A DNA stretch of 64,000 nucleotides from Diorhabda sublineata (GCF_026230105.1 NC_079479.1:14891734-14955733), one strand, 5' to 3'; counted from the stretch's first letter, positions 1 through 14,619 are shown. Notes: generated by a model from the letters alone, not told the origin. Numbers and translations are program-made.

Positions 1-285
1 ATTTTTCACCCGGTGACGCTGAACAGGTAAAATCGTCACTAATCCAGTCAAATAGAGATTCACTTCATCATGACTTTTTAGGGAGTTAATATGTCGTAAA
101 ACTTCGGTCCTTTCACGTTCAGTAATAGCTTCAAAACATTTGTCTTTACATTTACAAGGTTCACCTGCCTCTCTGCTCTGTAAATTAATCTTTTTACTAA
201 CCTACTTTAATCGCCCGTGTTTAGGCCTCTTCCTTGCTGACGGTGGTTTGCACTCGATCTCTTCTTCTGAGGACGCACTTTCCAT
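1..285 (-). pseudogene. 5' part of a multicopy TE-type ORF with a Cys cluster, broken and cut by the window edge
   Basis: The frame starts at the ATG at 285-283 and runs to the window start. After an acidic/basic N-terminus (27 codons) there is an in-frame TAG at 204-202; the same frame then continues with GEPCKCKDKCFEAITERER and about 30 more residues. The CxCxxxC cluster followed by an ITERER-type helix resembles the N-terminus of a repeated insect transposon-related protein family. I do not know its superfamily. The repeated motifs at 453-655 lie just upstream and may be its subterminal repeats. Confidence 0.4.
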
Positions 286-452
286 TGTAGGCTTAAACTA
301 TAAACTTAACTTTGGCCTAATTAGACACTAGTTAATGTTAATAAAACTGAAAAGACACAACACTAACTTAATAACTGCAAAACATAACCTTCTGTCGTTA
401 TGAGTATAAACAATAATACACTACTGCTACTGGTGGCCAACGCATGAACTAT

Positions 453-655
453 GGAGTTATCAAGTTATTTCCCTGAGCGACTGGCACTTATCGAGTTATT
501 CCCCTGGAACTGATTATTTTGTTCGTAAATATCTCTGGAGTTATCATGTTGTTCCCCACAGTATTTTGTCATCTTGTAGAACTCAATTCTACCAACCTAA
601 ATCACTTATAAACTGAAAATTGAAAAAAATTGGAGTTATCATGTTCTTCCCCTGG
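453..655. repeat. four copies of a GGAGTTATCATGTTSTTCCCC-like motif
   Basis: Near-copies at 453-475, 491-508 (truncated), 537-557 and 632-655, all in one orientation and spaced 30 to 100 bp. They sit upstream of the broken minus-strand ORF that ends at 285, as transposase-binding subterminal repeats often do. Confidence 0.55.
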
Positions 656-785
656 CCCCTTCAAATGCCTACATAATCTCAACCCTACAGCTTGGGTTTA
701 TAGCACAATTTTGAAACTCATGAAACCAAAACAATTATCTGGTGTTTGAAGGGCAAGGGGAAAACGTAACTGTGTTTGATGAACA

Positions 786-884
786 GATCTCAAAAACGAT
801 AATTTAGAGCGCGCGATTAAAGAATTGCGCACGTTCTCAATTGGGCGATCAAATTGTGCAATTGGAAAGCAACGACTCTGCTCT
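786..884. repeat. direct repeat, copy 1 (second copy 1692-1811)
   Basis: About 100 bp (AGATCTCAAAAACG to CAACGACTCTGCTCTGCACG) recur at about 1692-1811 with a few changes and a small insertion. The two copies bracket the gypsy pol fragment, so they may mark an internal duplication of the original element. Confidence 0.6.
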
Positions 885-1480
885 GCACGTTAGGAGGTTC
901 CTTGTGCTTTGCACGTATGATCGAGGATTCATAAGAAAATTGGAGATATTGCCAAGCCAATAACTCGACTCACAGAAGAAACAAGAGCTGTCCACTGGGC
1001 TAAAGACTGTCAAATGGTGTTTGATACCTTGAAGAGACATTAAACCATGGCGCTAATATTGGGATATTCACTACCAGGAAGAAATTTATCCTGTACACGG
1101 ATACAAGGAACGTAGGGATTGGGGGAGTGCTCTCATAGCTCCAAACAGGGCAAAGAAGAGTGCTGGGATACTTCAGTAAAGTTCTCTCGAAACCAGAACG
1201 GACCTACTGCGTTACGAGTGGTGGTAATGAAGTCTTTCAACAGTATCTTTATAGAACGAAGTTTCTTATTCAGACTGATCATGCAGCACTTAAGTAGGTG
1301 AAGCAGTTCAAGAATCTGGGGAGGCAGATTGCTAGATGGATTGAACGCCTTCAAGAGTGTAATTTTGATATCGAATATCGAGCCGATTCCCTACCTAGAT
1401 GACCGTGCCCAGAAGACTGCTCCCACTGCAATAAAGCCGAATCAAAGGAAGCCGTAGTTAAAGAAGAATGGTCACTCAGA
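880..1480 (+). pseudogene. Ty3/gypsy LTR retrotransposon pol fragment (RT end and RNase H)
   Basis: Frame-hopping translation gives a thumb-region VRRFL/AKPITRLTEETRA segment (about 880-1050), then the RNase H start with LYTDTRNVGIGGVLS (near 1091-1135), then RVLGYFSKVLSR, then the DHAALK-like segment near 1280, and finally a Cys/His-like tail PCPEDCSHCNKAE at about 1400-1440. Several frameshifts and stops show it is dead. RNase H normally removes the RNA strand during reverse transcription of the element. No LTRs or integrase are recognised nearby. Confidence 0.75.
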
Positions 1481-1984
1481 AGAAGATCAGGAGAATGATC
1501 CTCACCTGAAAATGATTCGGCATTGGAAGGAAGAAAATCGGCGATTTACTTAGCAAGAAGTGTTAAGATTTTCACCGGCATTAAAGGCATGTTGAGATCA
1601 GTAGGACTCCCTTGTCCTGGAAGGAAGAATCCTTGAAAACGATTATTGTTCCGAGACGTGAAGACTGCTTCTAAGAATCAGAGTAACCGGGATACTGAAG
1701 AAGATCTCAAAAACGGTAATTTGGAGCGTGCATTTAAACCATTGCGCATGTATGTGCTCATTTGGGCGCTCAAATTGTGCAATTGGAAAGCAACGACTCT
1801 TCTCTGCACGAGGTGTAGAATTGTTAAAAATTCATCCTATAATAAATGTCAGAAAAACTTGAATTAGAACAAAGGACCAATTCCTAACAGCCCACTCTAT
1901 AGATTAGCGATTAAGTGATTCCCGCCAAGAAGGTTTTCTCGCTGGATTTAATTTCCGCGGGAGAAGTTGTATTCGAGGGAAAAT

Positions 1985-2625
1985 TCAGTATAAAACAGCG
2001 AATGAAGGAAATATTGGATAGTAATTATGAAAAGCGGTTAATCTTCTGTGAGTGGGCTTAAGAACAAATTCAGCAAAACAGAGATTTTTTCAATTTTGTA
2101 TTATTTGCCGATGAGGCAACATTTCATAAAAATGGGTTTGTTAATAGAAACAATTTCCATTATTATGCAACAGATCAACCGCATTGTATACGGACTATCA
2201 ATCAAACAAGGTGGACATTAAATGTATGAGGAGGTATAATTGGGAATCATGTCATAGGCCCATATTTCTTTGACGGAACTGTTAATGGGTAAGTTTATTT
2301 AAATTTCATACAAAACAAATTACCTCAACTACTTCAGCAATTACCTGCTCATGATATACGGCGAATGTGGTCACCATACCAAACTGATTAATACACATTT
2401 AAATAATCAGTTTCCCGGATGATGGATAGGTAGAGGAGGACCCCATAAATGGCCCCCTCGTTTACCGGACCTTACAACAATGGATTTTTTTGGAGGGTTG
2501 TCAATATCGTGTTAGTAGAGCTTTTGAAGATTGCATACATTATTGTGTGGAAGTAAATGATGGTCATTTTGAACATTTAATAAAAAAGTTATCTAAAGTT
2601 TTTGGTTCTTTCATTTGTCATTAGT
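1985..2625 (+). pseudogene. IS630/Tc1-superfamily transposase relic (DUF4817-type insect family)
   Basis: Reading across stops gives a VLFADEATFHKNGFVNR segment (first catalytic-Asp region, about 2098-2150), a WTLNV-GGIIGNHVIGPYFFDG segment (2212-2280), a weak KWPPRLPDLTTMDFF segment (2450-2490, the PDL motif before the last acidic residue) and the family-typical C-terminus EVNDGHFEHLIKKLS (2550-2600). DDE transposase of a cut-and-paste element, now with stop codons and an internal deletion. Similar relics occur at 17.0, 22.1, 39.2 and 63.7 kb. Confidence 0.7.
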
Positions 2626-2639
2626 TATTTTGATTTATT

Positions 2640-3780
2640 TTGTTTATTTTGAGTTTTGTAGATACCCTATTTATTTTATTACAGTTTTTAAAGGTATAAA
2701 ATTACTGTTCAGACATTTCAGCCATCCTTTAAGTTCGTACTTACCAAAGAAATTTGTTACTTCTCACTAATAACGTTTACTAGGCGGCATTTATAGTGCA
2801 CCAATTTTCGTCGAATCTTCATATTTTTCGCTTCAACTTGGCAACGTCACAATTTATGGGAAAAGAAAGGACAGGGCTAGATGCAGAATTTTACGCTAAA
2901 TTCGATGGTAAAGAAATATACAGAGTGTCATATTTGAAAAACTTCCCTACATGTTGTCACGCTTAGGCTGAACACCCTGAATACCTCAAAATATTTTAGA
3001 AATGTGTATCTGTACAAATATAACAACTTTTATTAAAAAATTTTTTTGTATACTTTATCACCCTTCAGACCGTGACCATACGGTACCGGGGTTCCTATCA
3101 TTGTTCTATTGTCTCCCTCCTTTCTCTTTTGAAAACGGCTGTTTACCTCATTTTCCGTGTCTTGAATTTCAAATTGTCAGTTTAGAAGTAGAAACAGTGG
3201 AGTGACAAGTGTTTTTATGTGATCGAAAATTTAAATTGGTATCATCACTTTTGTCAACATGACTCTGGAGTTTGGATAAGTCAATTTTTACTACTTTCAA
3301 CTAATATTTTTTACTCTAATGTTTTTTTCTTCATTACATCTCAAAGTAATTGTGCAAACAAACAAAATCATTCTAAAACATTAACGGAGGATGTAATGTC
3401 AACGGAAATTCTTGTGTTACCACTCGGTTACGTTCGTCCTTACCACTACTATTTTTCAAATGCTGATCTACAAACTATTTTTTCTGCACACATTTATTTT
3501 GTTTCACTCAATATAATTGAGTATTGCATCAATTTCATAAATCAAGCTAAGGCGGTCGTAATAATAATTACACAGGCTAACAAAAAACTTTTTTATTTTA
3601 ATAGCTGATCTTTACCTTTAATAGCTGATAGATTTATATGTGCTGAATCCAAATGGCATTATTTTTTTTATCACCCATAGTTTCTAAGCAATGTGTATTT
3701 TATTATAATCTAATACCCCTGTACGGTGAATAGGGAAATCAATGAAACACTGAAAATGGTTTGTATTTACAGTATAGTAA
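2640..3780. other. AT-rich intergenic stretch, no gene recognised
   Basis: A 129-codon frame at 3219-3608 has no recognisable motif and its composition follows the AT-rich background, so I do not call it a gene. Confidence 0.5.
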
Positions 3781-5310
3781 TTTAGTCAACTGGAATTTGT
3801 CTATATTTTCTTTCCCTTTTTTCTTTGAAACTCTTTATGTAACTCTTTCTGCGATGATTCACTTGCTTAACTTCCCGGTGAATTGACCAACAGTAATCCC
3901 CCATCATGTTGGTGTTCCAGCGGGATTGGTAACGTTTTTCAATCACTTACACATTTTGGTGAAAAGCTTACCTTGCTCGTAACTAAAATTTCCTAAATTG
4001 TCCGGAAAGTAATCGAACTCTTCAAACTTTTTTAGCATGTTGGCAACAATATACTTATATTCTAGGTCTTTTTCACATCTCAAGAACCTGGTGCCAACTT
4101 GCTGGAAGGACACCCATGCTTCTTTTTCATTTGAGGTCATTGTGGATTCGAAGTTAACGTCAAACATCATTTTTCTAATATCAGGTTCAGTCAAAACGCC
4201 TTCTTTCATTTCAGTTTCTGAAAGGTGTGGAAATTTCCATATATTTGAAACAAGGCCCGTCTTTAGGCAAAGTCTTTACAAACTGTTTCATGAGGCCTAA
4301 ATTAATATGAGATGGTGGTAGGAGTACGTTTTTTTGGGTCTACAAGGTTTTTGCGTAAAATATTCTTTTCGCCAGGCTTTAAAGATTCTCTAGCGAGCCA
4401 GTTCTTTTTGCACCAATGTTGATTCCTAGCTCCCTGTTGGTAAAACCACCTTGCAGAAGGTATAGAAGCATACACGTTAGCATTGTGTAGTAAAACAGCC
4501 TTCAAACTATTTTTGAATGAATCAACAGCCTCCAGTCTTCTTTTTTGTAATCAATTCTAAACTCACTTATTAGACCAGGAATGTCTGAGCAGTACACCAA
4601 ATCACCCTCTGGTTCAAAATACTTTGAAAATTGCTGTTCTCTCTCCCTTTACACATGAACGCTAGTTCCAGCCGCCAACAAGTTCTTTTCTTTTAGCCTA
4701 GAGCCAAGCAGTTCAGCTTTTTCTTTCGTTAAGCCCAGATCAATAACTAAGTCGTTAAGCTCGACATGAGTAGACAATTTAGGCTCCACATTTTCTGTAA
4801 CACATTGAAATTCTTCATCGTGTTCATCTAGCTCCGACTGTACATCAGAAAATTCTTCTGTTACAATAGAATTCAAGTCCTCTGGTGGTTCAGGGATCTG
4901 CAAATCTACACCGTGTCCTATTGGTCGGATAGCGGACGGAATGTTAGGGTAGCTTGTTTTAGAGTTATGACCAGTAATATCAACACTGCAAAAGTAACAG
5001 TCATCGGAATGATTTCTTGGTTCCCTCCAAATCATAGAAATAGTAAGTTTGAAGTGTTTTTTCTCTTTTTTTGATCATTTTCTAAGGTCTTCAACATATA
5101 CATAACAAATCTTATGCAGCGCCCAAGATTTATCATGATCTCCAAGTTTAGTTCCAAAGTATGCTATATAAACCTTTTTTACAAAGTCTGTAATGTTTCT
5201 TTGGTGTTTCTTAATAACAAACTCACCATAAATATAGCAAAAACTGTCAGCTGTTTAGCATGTGTTTCAGCAGTACTACCAACATCATCTTCGTTCATTA
5301 AATACCCTCT
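3780..5310 (-). pseudogene. relic of a multicopy insect TE-associated protein (WNTNMMGDYCW family)
   Basis: Translation in shifting frames from about 5310 to 3780 gives a co-linear protein: a degraded start with VKKVYIAYFGTKLGDHDKSW (about 5190), then MIWREPRNHSDDCYFC (5035), an acidic middle, the ELLGSRLKEKNLLAAGTS segment (about 4700), KAVLLHNANVYASIP (4500), QHWCKKNWLARESLKPGEKN (about 4420), a DIRKMMFDVNFESTM segment (about 4185), and a C-terminus RYQSRWNTNMMGDYCW just after 3950. I recall near-identical proteins in high copy in aphids and other invertebrates, which is why I call it TE-associated. Its enzymatic role is unknown to me. Frameshifts, stops and a deletion near 4440 show it is dead. 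Confidence 0.65.
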
Positions 5311-5789
5311 CAACGAACCGATGCGTTCGAAGAATTCAATTATGATGAATATAAAGGCTCATCACCAGTAGACTTTTTCGAATTATTTATCTGCGATGAG
5401 ATAATTCAGCTTCTTCAAGAACAAATAGTTGATAACAGTTGAATTATACAAGAATAATGTAAAAAGAGTTGATAAATCACGATTTTTTAGTTTGATTTAT
5501 TTGGCTTTTATTTGTACCTATCAAGGACGAACGTGACCGTATAGTTACAGACGATTTCTTGCTTTCACACTTTCCCAGAACAAAAAATAATTATTTTTTA
5601 ATTTTTCCCGTGTCTTTGAATAACCAATTAACAATTTTACTGAAAAAGAAAAAATAATTAAAAAAATTTAGGCTCGTCCCTGGAGGGGTAAGTTCACTTC
5701 CACTCATTAATGGGCCACCCCGTATAAAGCTCAGCCTGATGAAAGACTTTATGAAAACTAAGCTCAAAAATGGCAATGGATTCTAATAC

Positions 5790-6240
5790 TTGAAAGAGAA
5801 ATTTCCCAAACTCAGCAAGGTAAAAATTAAAGAGGGAATATTTATTGGTTTACAAATACGGAAAATAATGAAGGATACTAACTGTATGATCTGGAAAAAA
5901 TCCCCTAGAAATGTTTGTGTGAATATTATCCAAAATTTCGTAGAAAATCATAAAGCGGAAAATTACAAAATCACAAAGACCCAATGGATGAGATTATAAT
6001 TTGAACAAACCTTTGGAATGTAATATGTCTTTTAATAAATATATCCTGCACTGTCATCTAGTTTTCTTTCGCGAGAATTTGGGTGGTGTGAGTGACGAAC
6101 AAGGTGAAAAATTTCATAAAGAAATTTCCTTAATAAAAAAACACTATCAAGGGAAAAAAGTCCAGAAGTAGATTACTGCTGGAGATTTGGGAGAGACCTG
6201 CCAGAAGCGAAATATTCAGGAAAATCATAGCTATTGTACA
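5790..6240 (+). pseudogene. second, more decayed copy of the WNTNMMGDYCW-type family
   Basis: On the plus strand an open stretch at 5790-5999 contains KFPKLSKVKIKEGIFIGLQI, matching the region before the DIRKMMFDV block of the 3.8-5.3 kb relic. After stops the frame gives FFRENLGGVSDEQGEKFHKE (6066-6125) and KKHYQGKK, matching that family's C-terminal third. The final WNTNMMGDYCW part is too decayed to read clearly. It is more diverged than, and opposite in orientation to, the other copy. Confidence 0.55.
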
Positions 6241-6499
6241 TTAATAAATATTTTGGTTAGTGATTTTGGTACTTCTTTTTATAAAAATAAATGTCTTGAT
6301 GTCACAAAGAAACATGGTGTGTCACTTTTTTTCAATTGATATATTTTTGTTTGGTGACCATAGTACATTCAAAATTTGTTGTGAGACAAAAACAAACTTT
6401 AATCTATAATCTATATCCTGAAAATGTTGAAAGGTGTCAGTTACGTTATTCATTTTAAATTCACACAAAGGAGTCTCCTAATTTTTTGCACTATATATA

Positions 6500-6943
6500 C
6501 AAGGTCTCTCAAAACGTTCGCGTGCGAGTTATATCACTGCATTAAGCAAAAAAAATCGATTAAAAATCATCAAACCATCACATGTCTATAACGCATAGAT
6601 AAATCGCAAATCTTTATATATAAAAATGCAGTGTCCGTGTGTATGTTCCGAATGAACTGAAAAACGAGTCAACTGATATTCATGAAAGTTGGCATATATA
6701 TGTAATTTGGTCCAACTTAAATGATAGGTTGGTTATTATTTATTATTATTATAACGATCGATAATAATATATGTTTTAGAAACAGGGGTAAGTTCAAAAA
6801 CGCGGCAGCATCTAATTACTTTTATGGCTCTCTCGACCGCTCGATAGGGAGGAACTTAAACGTTCCACAAGCTTTGATTGGCTAGACCTCATTGTTGTTA
6901 ATTCAGTGATATAATTCGCATGCGAACGTTTTGAAAGACCCTG
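6500..6943. mobile_element. MITE, 444 bp, with about 42-bp TIRs and TA target duplication
   Basis: The left end (CAAGGTCTCTCAAAACGTTC, then GTGCGAGTTATATCAC) is matched in inverted form at 6902-6943, ending GAAAGACCCTG. TA flanks both ends (6498-6499 and 6944-6945), as for Tc1/mariner-type insertions. There is no ORF. Its interior (about 6620-6750) shares a segment with the inverted repeat copy ending at 38679. Confidence 0.8.
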
Positions 6944-6949
6944 TATATT

Positions 6950-7660
6950 TTGAATGAATATATTGTTTCCAATTTTTTCTGTCAAATCACCGATAGTTGA
7001 AAGGGATTAATGCGAAAAATGGTTATTAATGAGAAAAAATTTTCTTAATTTCTTGAAATAGTCGAAATATAATGATAATTGATATCATTAATTTTCATAA
7101 TTAGCTTTATTATCTCAATCAGTTTTATACATTTTTATTAGTAACATTATTTTTATAATACCCGTATTTTCTCAGTAATTCTATTAACTCCAGAAAAATT
7201 AGACTCATCTGACGAAACCTATTCATCTATATTAATAACATTTTTATCTAATATTATCTGCATTAATCTCAAATATCTCAAAATTTCATATTGCACCTAG
7301 TGGTATGCGTCGTCTACAACAAATAATTTTTACAGAAAATCAAGATTCGTAAACGCTACACAATAAAAATGAAACACATTTATTCTTGTCTAATTTTACT
7401 GAAGTATAATGGGATTTTTCTTATAAAATCTTTTTAAATAAGTATATAAAACAATTTTTTATTTATTAACATCATTTACAAACTAACTTGTTATCGGGAA
7501 TGATAAATTTTGCAGTCTTTCCATGCGTATATTTGCTTTATACTTATTTATAGACGTACTCAGGATATAATAATAGGAAATGTTGACAAAAATCGTTTCC
7601 CAAGATAAAATGGTTCCTTATTTTGCTTACAATAATTTTGTATTAATAGAATACCTAAGT
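6950..7660. other. AT-rich stretch without recognisable genes
   Basis: Only short AT-rich frames; no TIRs or known motifs seen. Confidence 0.5.
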
Positions 7661-7663
7661 ATT

Positions 7664-7885
7664 CTATAAATTGACTAATGATAGACAATTAAGCCGATAA
7701 AGAAGTAATTTTTTACAACAAGGATTACTAAAATAACACTTGGAATTACAAAGAACGTTATTTCTAAGACAAAAACATTTTTTGTTGACACACTGGGTTT
7801 TACACAAACATTTTTTAAATCCCTGACCAGTTCCTAAGCTGAGCTGTAGCAACCGACCGGAGCGATATTTCTACATCCGCTACAT
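7664..7885 (-). pseudogene. Cys-rich C-terminus of an integrase-type TE protein (KRBA2-like)
   Basis: A 62-codon minus-strand frame reads GTGQGFKKCLCKTQCVNKKC and then continues with more Cys (CFCLRNNVLCNSKC, NPCCKK). This CxCxxxC...CxC...CNSKCH-like tail is the C-terminus of retroelement-like proteins called KRAB-A domain-containing protein 2-like in insects. The integrase domain expected upstream is absent, replaced by a Tc1 relic, so this is a truncated remnant. The family call is from memory of the motif. Confidence 0.5.
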
Positions 7886-7899
7886 CTTTGATTCTCAAT

Positions 7900-8957
7900 T
7901 TATGTAATTCTAATAGCAGATATTACTCCCTCTGCTAAGGCGAAGGATTATAACTCTGTCAGGCATCGAAGAAATTAGATTCTGGACGTATTCCGCCGGC
8001 TTAGCATCCCATACTTCTCGAAGAAAAATTTGGAAACGATTTAAGTCATTAGGAGGAGGATGACGACGTCTAACATGCCTCCCTAAATTATCCAACACAT
8101 GCTCTATAGTATTCATATCGGGAAATCTTGCAGGTCAGTCCAGAAGATTCCCACTTGCTCCAAGTATTCGGTAACAATTCTGGCGGTATGTAGACAAGCT
8201 TATCCTGCATTAAAATTATTTGTTCACCAATAAATGGAGCAAATGGGATCACAATCTCTAGGAGGACTTCCTCGATGTAGCTCTGACCAGTCAGAGTCTC
8301 ATTATTTATGAAAATCAGTTAGTCCGGGCGAGGAAATTAAATCCACTCCAAATCATAACTGATCTCCTTTCAAAAGACCGTGAGTCACGAATGGTACATA
8401 GAGCAAATCGCTCCCCTAGTGGTCTCCACTCTCTGTCTCGATCGTCTGAGTGGTATAGACCAAATAGTGATTCATACATGGATAAAACAGTTCCCCATTG
8501 TTCCAGAGTCCAATGAGAATACTGATCGGCAAATAATCGCCTTTCCAGGAGTTGGGGCTAACAGGAAACACCGTGAATGGTAGACTTCGCTACCCCAATC
8601 GTTTCGGTAATGTACCGCAGCCTTCTCTGGCCAAGATATCAGCTTAGGCTATTTCAACATTTGAAAGAACTATTATTCTGGACCAAAATAAAAAACTTGT
8701 CTATTAATCACAGAAAAGGTTTGGTTAATAAATTAAAGATGTTTAAATGTGCGAAAAACTACTACAGTTTAGGATAGATCCGACAGGGAAATCAAGTTTT
8801 ATCTAACTGTTTACTATTCCTGAAAGGATTAGTTCAATGGACATAGACTTTATATTCTCTGTAATAACTGGAATGTTCACAAAAACAAACACATTGCTGA
8901 AAATTAGCTTTTACTAAAAAAAATATGAAGTATCCGGTTTTTTTGTTGTTGAGTGTA
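7900..8957 (-). mobile_element. Tc1-like transposon relic
   Basis: One TIR is visible at the right edge: the minus strand starts ACACTCAACAACAAAAAAAC at about 8957. Downstream, decayed transposase segments appear in order: RRLRYITETIGVAKSTIHGV (about 8610), SHWTLEQWGTVLSMYESLFGLYHS (about 8515-8440, first Asp region decayed), and the C-terminal MNTIEHVLDNLGRHVRRRHP (8116 on). DDE/D transposase for cut-and-paste mobility, inactive through stops and frameshifts. Its right end abuts the left arm of the foldback element that begins at about 8960. Confidence 0.75.
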
Positions 8958-9809
8958 TATGTTAACGGAAATGTATGTAATCCGTCATTGTTTACAATTT
9001 CTAGGAAATGTATGTAATTCCTAAAATAGCACGGAAATGTGTAAAATAAATTATATTAGACACATTTCCTAGGAAATCTATAAATTGTCTAAATAGCAAT
9101 CGGAAATGTAAATATTTGAGGCATAAGTTGGCGGGGACAAATAATTTTTTTTGCTAAATCGTTTGTTTTTGTTGCTCGATCAAATTTGATATTTGTTAGA
9201 AATTCATTTTTTTTATAAATTATTATCAAAATTTCGGTCTTTTCCCAGCTCTTAAGGTAATCAATTATGCGTTTTTTCTATTATTCTACTGAATCTCAAT
9301 TAGTTATCGTTTGTTCGGTTAAAAAATATGTTTGTTCGATCGTCTTATTCTTAATAATTAACAATTCCATAGTATCATTTATCAATTATCATTTCTGCGC
9401 ATGCGCGCTTATTGCGCGGTTCATTTGAATCTTGTTGATAACAATCAATATGAACAATAATAATTTATTAAACATAATAATAATCATTCATCAAAAGACT
9501 AGGATTCTGTATGTAAGCTGTTCTAAAGATTAAGGATGTGTGAAAAATAAATCGTTGAATCTTAATTACTACAATAGAATCTCTCAGCTATTTCTAAGGG
9601 CGGGCAGCAACTGCGAACCAAACGAAACTAAGCTAAGCGAGGATAAGTTTCCTAAACATAACTAAACGAAACTGTGCAAACGAATGTTGAAATCGTATCT
9701 TCGTTTCGTTCGTTTTAGCCCGTGTCAGATTCTAGCTAGGTTTTGCCCATTGTTACTTGATAATCGCACTTGTCAGAGGACGCATATTCGGAAAAGTTTT
9801 GCAAGCAAA

Positions 9810-11862
<2,053 letters not shown>

Positions 11863-13618
11863 GTAACGTGATATGTTAAAAATATTTAAACGTCTTATGG
11901 AACCCAGATGTACAATACTATTTGTCAATAAAGAGTTTATAATTCGTATTTATGTATGTACTTACCGCAGGCAGATTGTTAGTCATTCTTGAGTACTTAT
12001 TGCTTGCCGAAAATTTTTGTTTTGCTTTTGAATATCATTCGCTATCAATTCGTGTAATTCCCAAAATTGTTCTCGACTGACTCTGAAATAGTTCTTGAAC
12101 TCAACATCGTCTAGGTCATTTAATAATTTATAAAATTCTCCGAATTGTTCTCGTGTCTGCATGTAATTGCTTATCCATTTTTTTTTCTTTTCTTCTTTAT
12201 AACCACTGCAGTGAAATCATCATAACCATCGGATTCATCTGATTCCAAAATTAGATCTAATAACAGCACGTTTGCTACAGAACTCATCCTTCACACAAAA
12301 CTTCAGCTGACAACTAACCGAAATTCGGTCGCAGTGGCCGCACCCAACGTAGTTTCCTTTAGTTCTCTTCATTTCGCTCGCAGTGGCCGCCCACCTTAAG
12401 AGAGTTTACTTACAAAAAAAAAATTTACTTGGGCTTCAGAAATTGTTCAATCAGAAAAATTTGAATGTTTGGAAATATTTTTTTGAGTTTTTTTTGTATA
12501 TGGTTGAGGTTGTAATACGAACAATTGTTTCAATAAGTAATCTTAACATAGAATTATTATTGTTAAAATTATTTCTTTTCTACAAATGATTATTAATTAT
12601 ACGATTAATGATTAATTGAATGCGGGAATATGAGACTATCCGGTGAATGTTTTCATTTTTATCATCAAGTTTTTTGTCTTGAAATGACCTACGAAAAGAG
12701 TTTCTCATCCGTTTTCTACTTTTGTCGGGTAGATTTTCCGATTTGTTCGTCATTTTTGCAGAGCTTTGGTTATCAACTAGGATTATTCAGAGTTTACGGG
12801 CTAAAAAATCCCAAATTTATACTGCATAGAACATATAACATGAAAATCATAAATTGGCTCCATAAATCATCAAAAACGCAATACTCTAGCATTTTTTAAC
12901 ATTTATTTGAATTTTAAACTGCTAGTGGTCAAAATAAACTATAGACTTATATAGACTATAGTTTTCTTAAAATTTTAGGAGTATATAGGTCAAATTGACT
13001 TCGGATTTGGATTCAGCGGGTTAAGATACAAAAAGACTTCGAAAGGTCCGGTCAAATGTACGGAGCACTTTTATTTTTCTTCTGTGCAGGGGTAATTATT
13101 ATTTGTGTTGATTGATATAAACAAGATTCAAATGAACCGCGTAATCTTGTATAATTGTGCATGCGCAGAAATGATAATTGGAGCATGATGATGCTAGGGA
13201 ATTGAAAAATTAAATATTAAGAATAAAACGATAGAACAAACATATTTTTTGACCGAACAAACGATAACTGACTGAGATTGAGTAGAATAATGAAAAAAAC
13301 TCTTAATTGATTACTTTAAGAGCTGGGTTAAGACCAAAATTTTGATAATTTATAAAACAATGAATATCGAACAAACATCAAATTTGATCGAACAATCCTA
13401 GATACTTGATTTTCTAAGCTTTAATTAGTAAGATAATATTGTATTTTACGATATGACTGTCACCTGAACTTTTGTTGTGTCAAAAGTATTATTTTTATAC
13501 ATTTCCTAATACGATATTGGAATTATATACAATTCCTAGGAATTCTGTACATTTCCTAGGACATTTATGTAATAAATAGTTTCGGAATTATATAAATTTC
13601 CTAGGATTATATACTTTT

Positions 13619-14083
13619 CTACAGTCTATTTCAGAAATATATAGAGTAATAAAATGGGGAATTCCGTCCAGTTCGGCTCAATTTCGGTGTCGGCCATAGG
13701 TGAAGGTCTTGAAATATTGTCTAGGGATTACTTAGGTGGTAGATTATACAGTTAAGTTTTGCGTTTAACAGGTACTGTTTAACCTTCTATTAGTGCCTCT
13801 GCCTAATTCCAACCCGATTTCAAATTCGGCTTTCCTTTTTACGAGTATCCTACCGGCACGCCTTTGGCACACATTTTCAGTGTTTGTGAATGGATAACAA
13901 TAGGTTAAACCCATAAATTGACCCCAAACCAGGTGATAATACCTGCACTTGATAAAAAGAAAGTATTTTACAATGAAATCAATGCCAAACTATAAAAGTG
14001 GCTTAAATATTCCTTGGGTCACTCTGTGGTCCCTTTGCATACCTGAGCTTTTATTACTCTATACCTTTCTGAAATAAACTATA
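13619..14083. mobile_element. MITE, about 465 bp, 30-bp TIRs
   Basis: Left end CTACAGTCTATTTCAGAAAT followed by ATATAGAGTAATA; right end the inverse, TATTACTCTATACCTTTCTG plus AAATAAACTAT. It has no ORF. Its body recurs, inverted and rearranged, in the larger element at 18771-20359, which keeps transposase remains. It begins directly at the right edge of the foldback element. Confidence 0.8.
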
Positions 14084-14619
14084 ATAAAAAATATTTACGT
14101 AATAATTTTATTACATAACATTTGTGATTGCGCTTTTAAAATATTTTATATCTTATTGTTTCCACATATTTTTTCCTGAATATGTCTATACATGTATATA
14201 TTTTTGAAAATTTGAAAGGTATTCATCCTCACTGGTTTAAAATGACAAAGAGAACGAGTTTAGTTTACATATTTTGCTTTGTGCGCGTAAATATTTACAA
14301 AAACAAACATTGTGCAATATTTTTTAAAGTTTGAGATCTTTTATTTTATACATAAAAGTGTACTAATTATTTAACTGAAAGCTTTCGATAATATGTACAA
14401 ATTTATTAATCAGCCGGACACCCACCGTTTATTTTGACCGGACACACAATCAAAAAGCCTGCTTATGTCCAGCTTTATCCGGACGCCTGAAAACGCTAGG
14501 CGTCGAAACAACCAGTGTGAGTTATTGCTGAAAGTACGGCCCTGCTAGTTGTTTGGATATGTTCATTTTTTTAATTGTTTTATTGTTAGGTGTGTTGAGG
14601 TAAATGAATTGTCTTGAAA

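Noticed and set aside
3219..3608. 129-codon plus-strand frame
   Set aside because: Low-complexity AT-rich composition, no domain or motif, no splice or promoter context; a chance frame.
8380..8777. Two adjoining plus-strand frames of 66-67 codons
   Set aside because: They are antisense to the Tc1 transposase relic on the minus strand.
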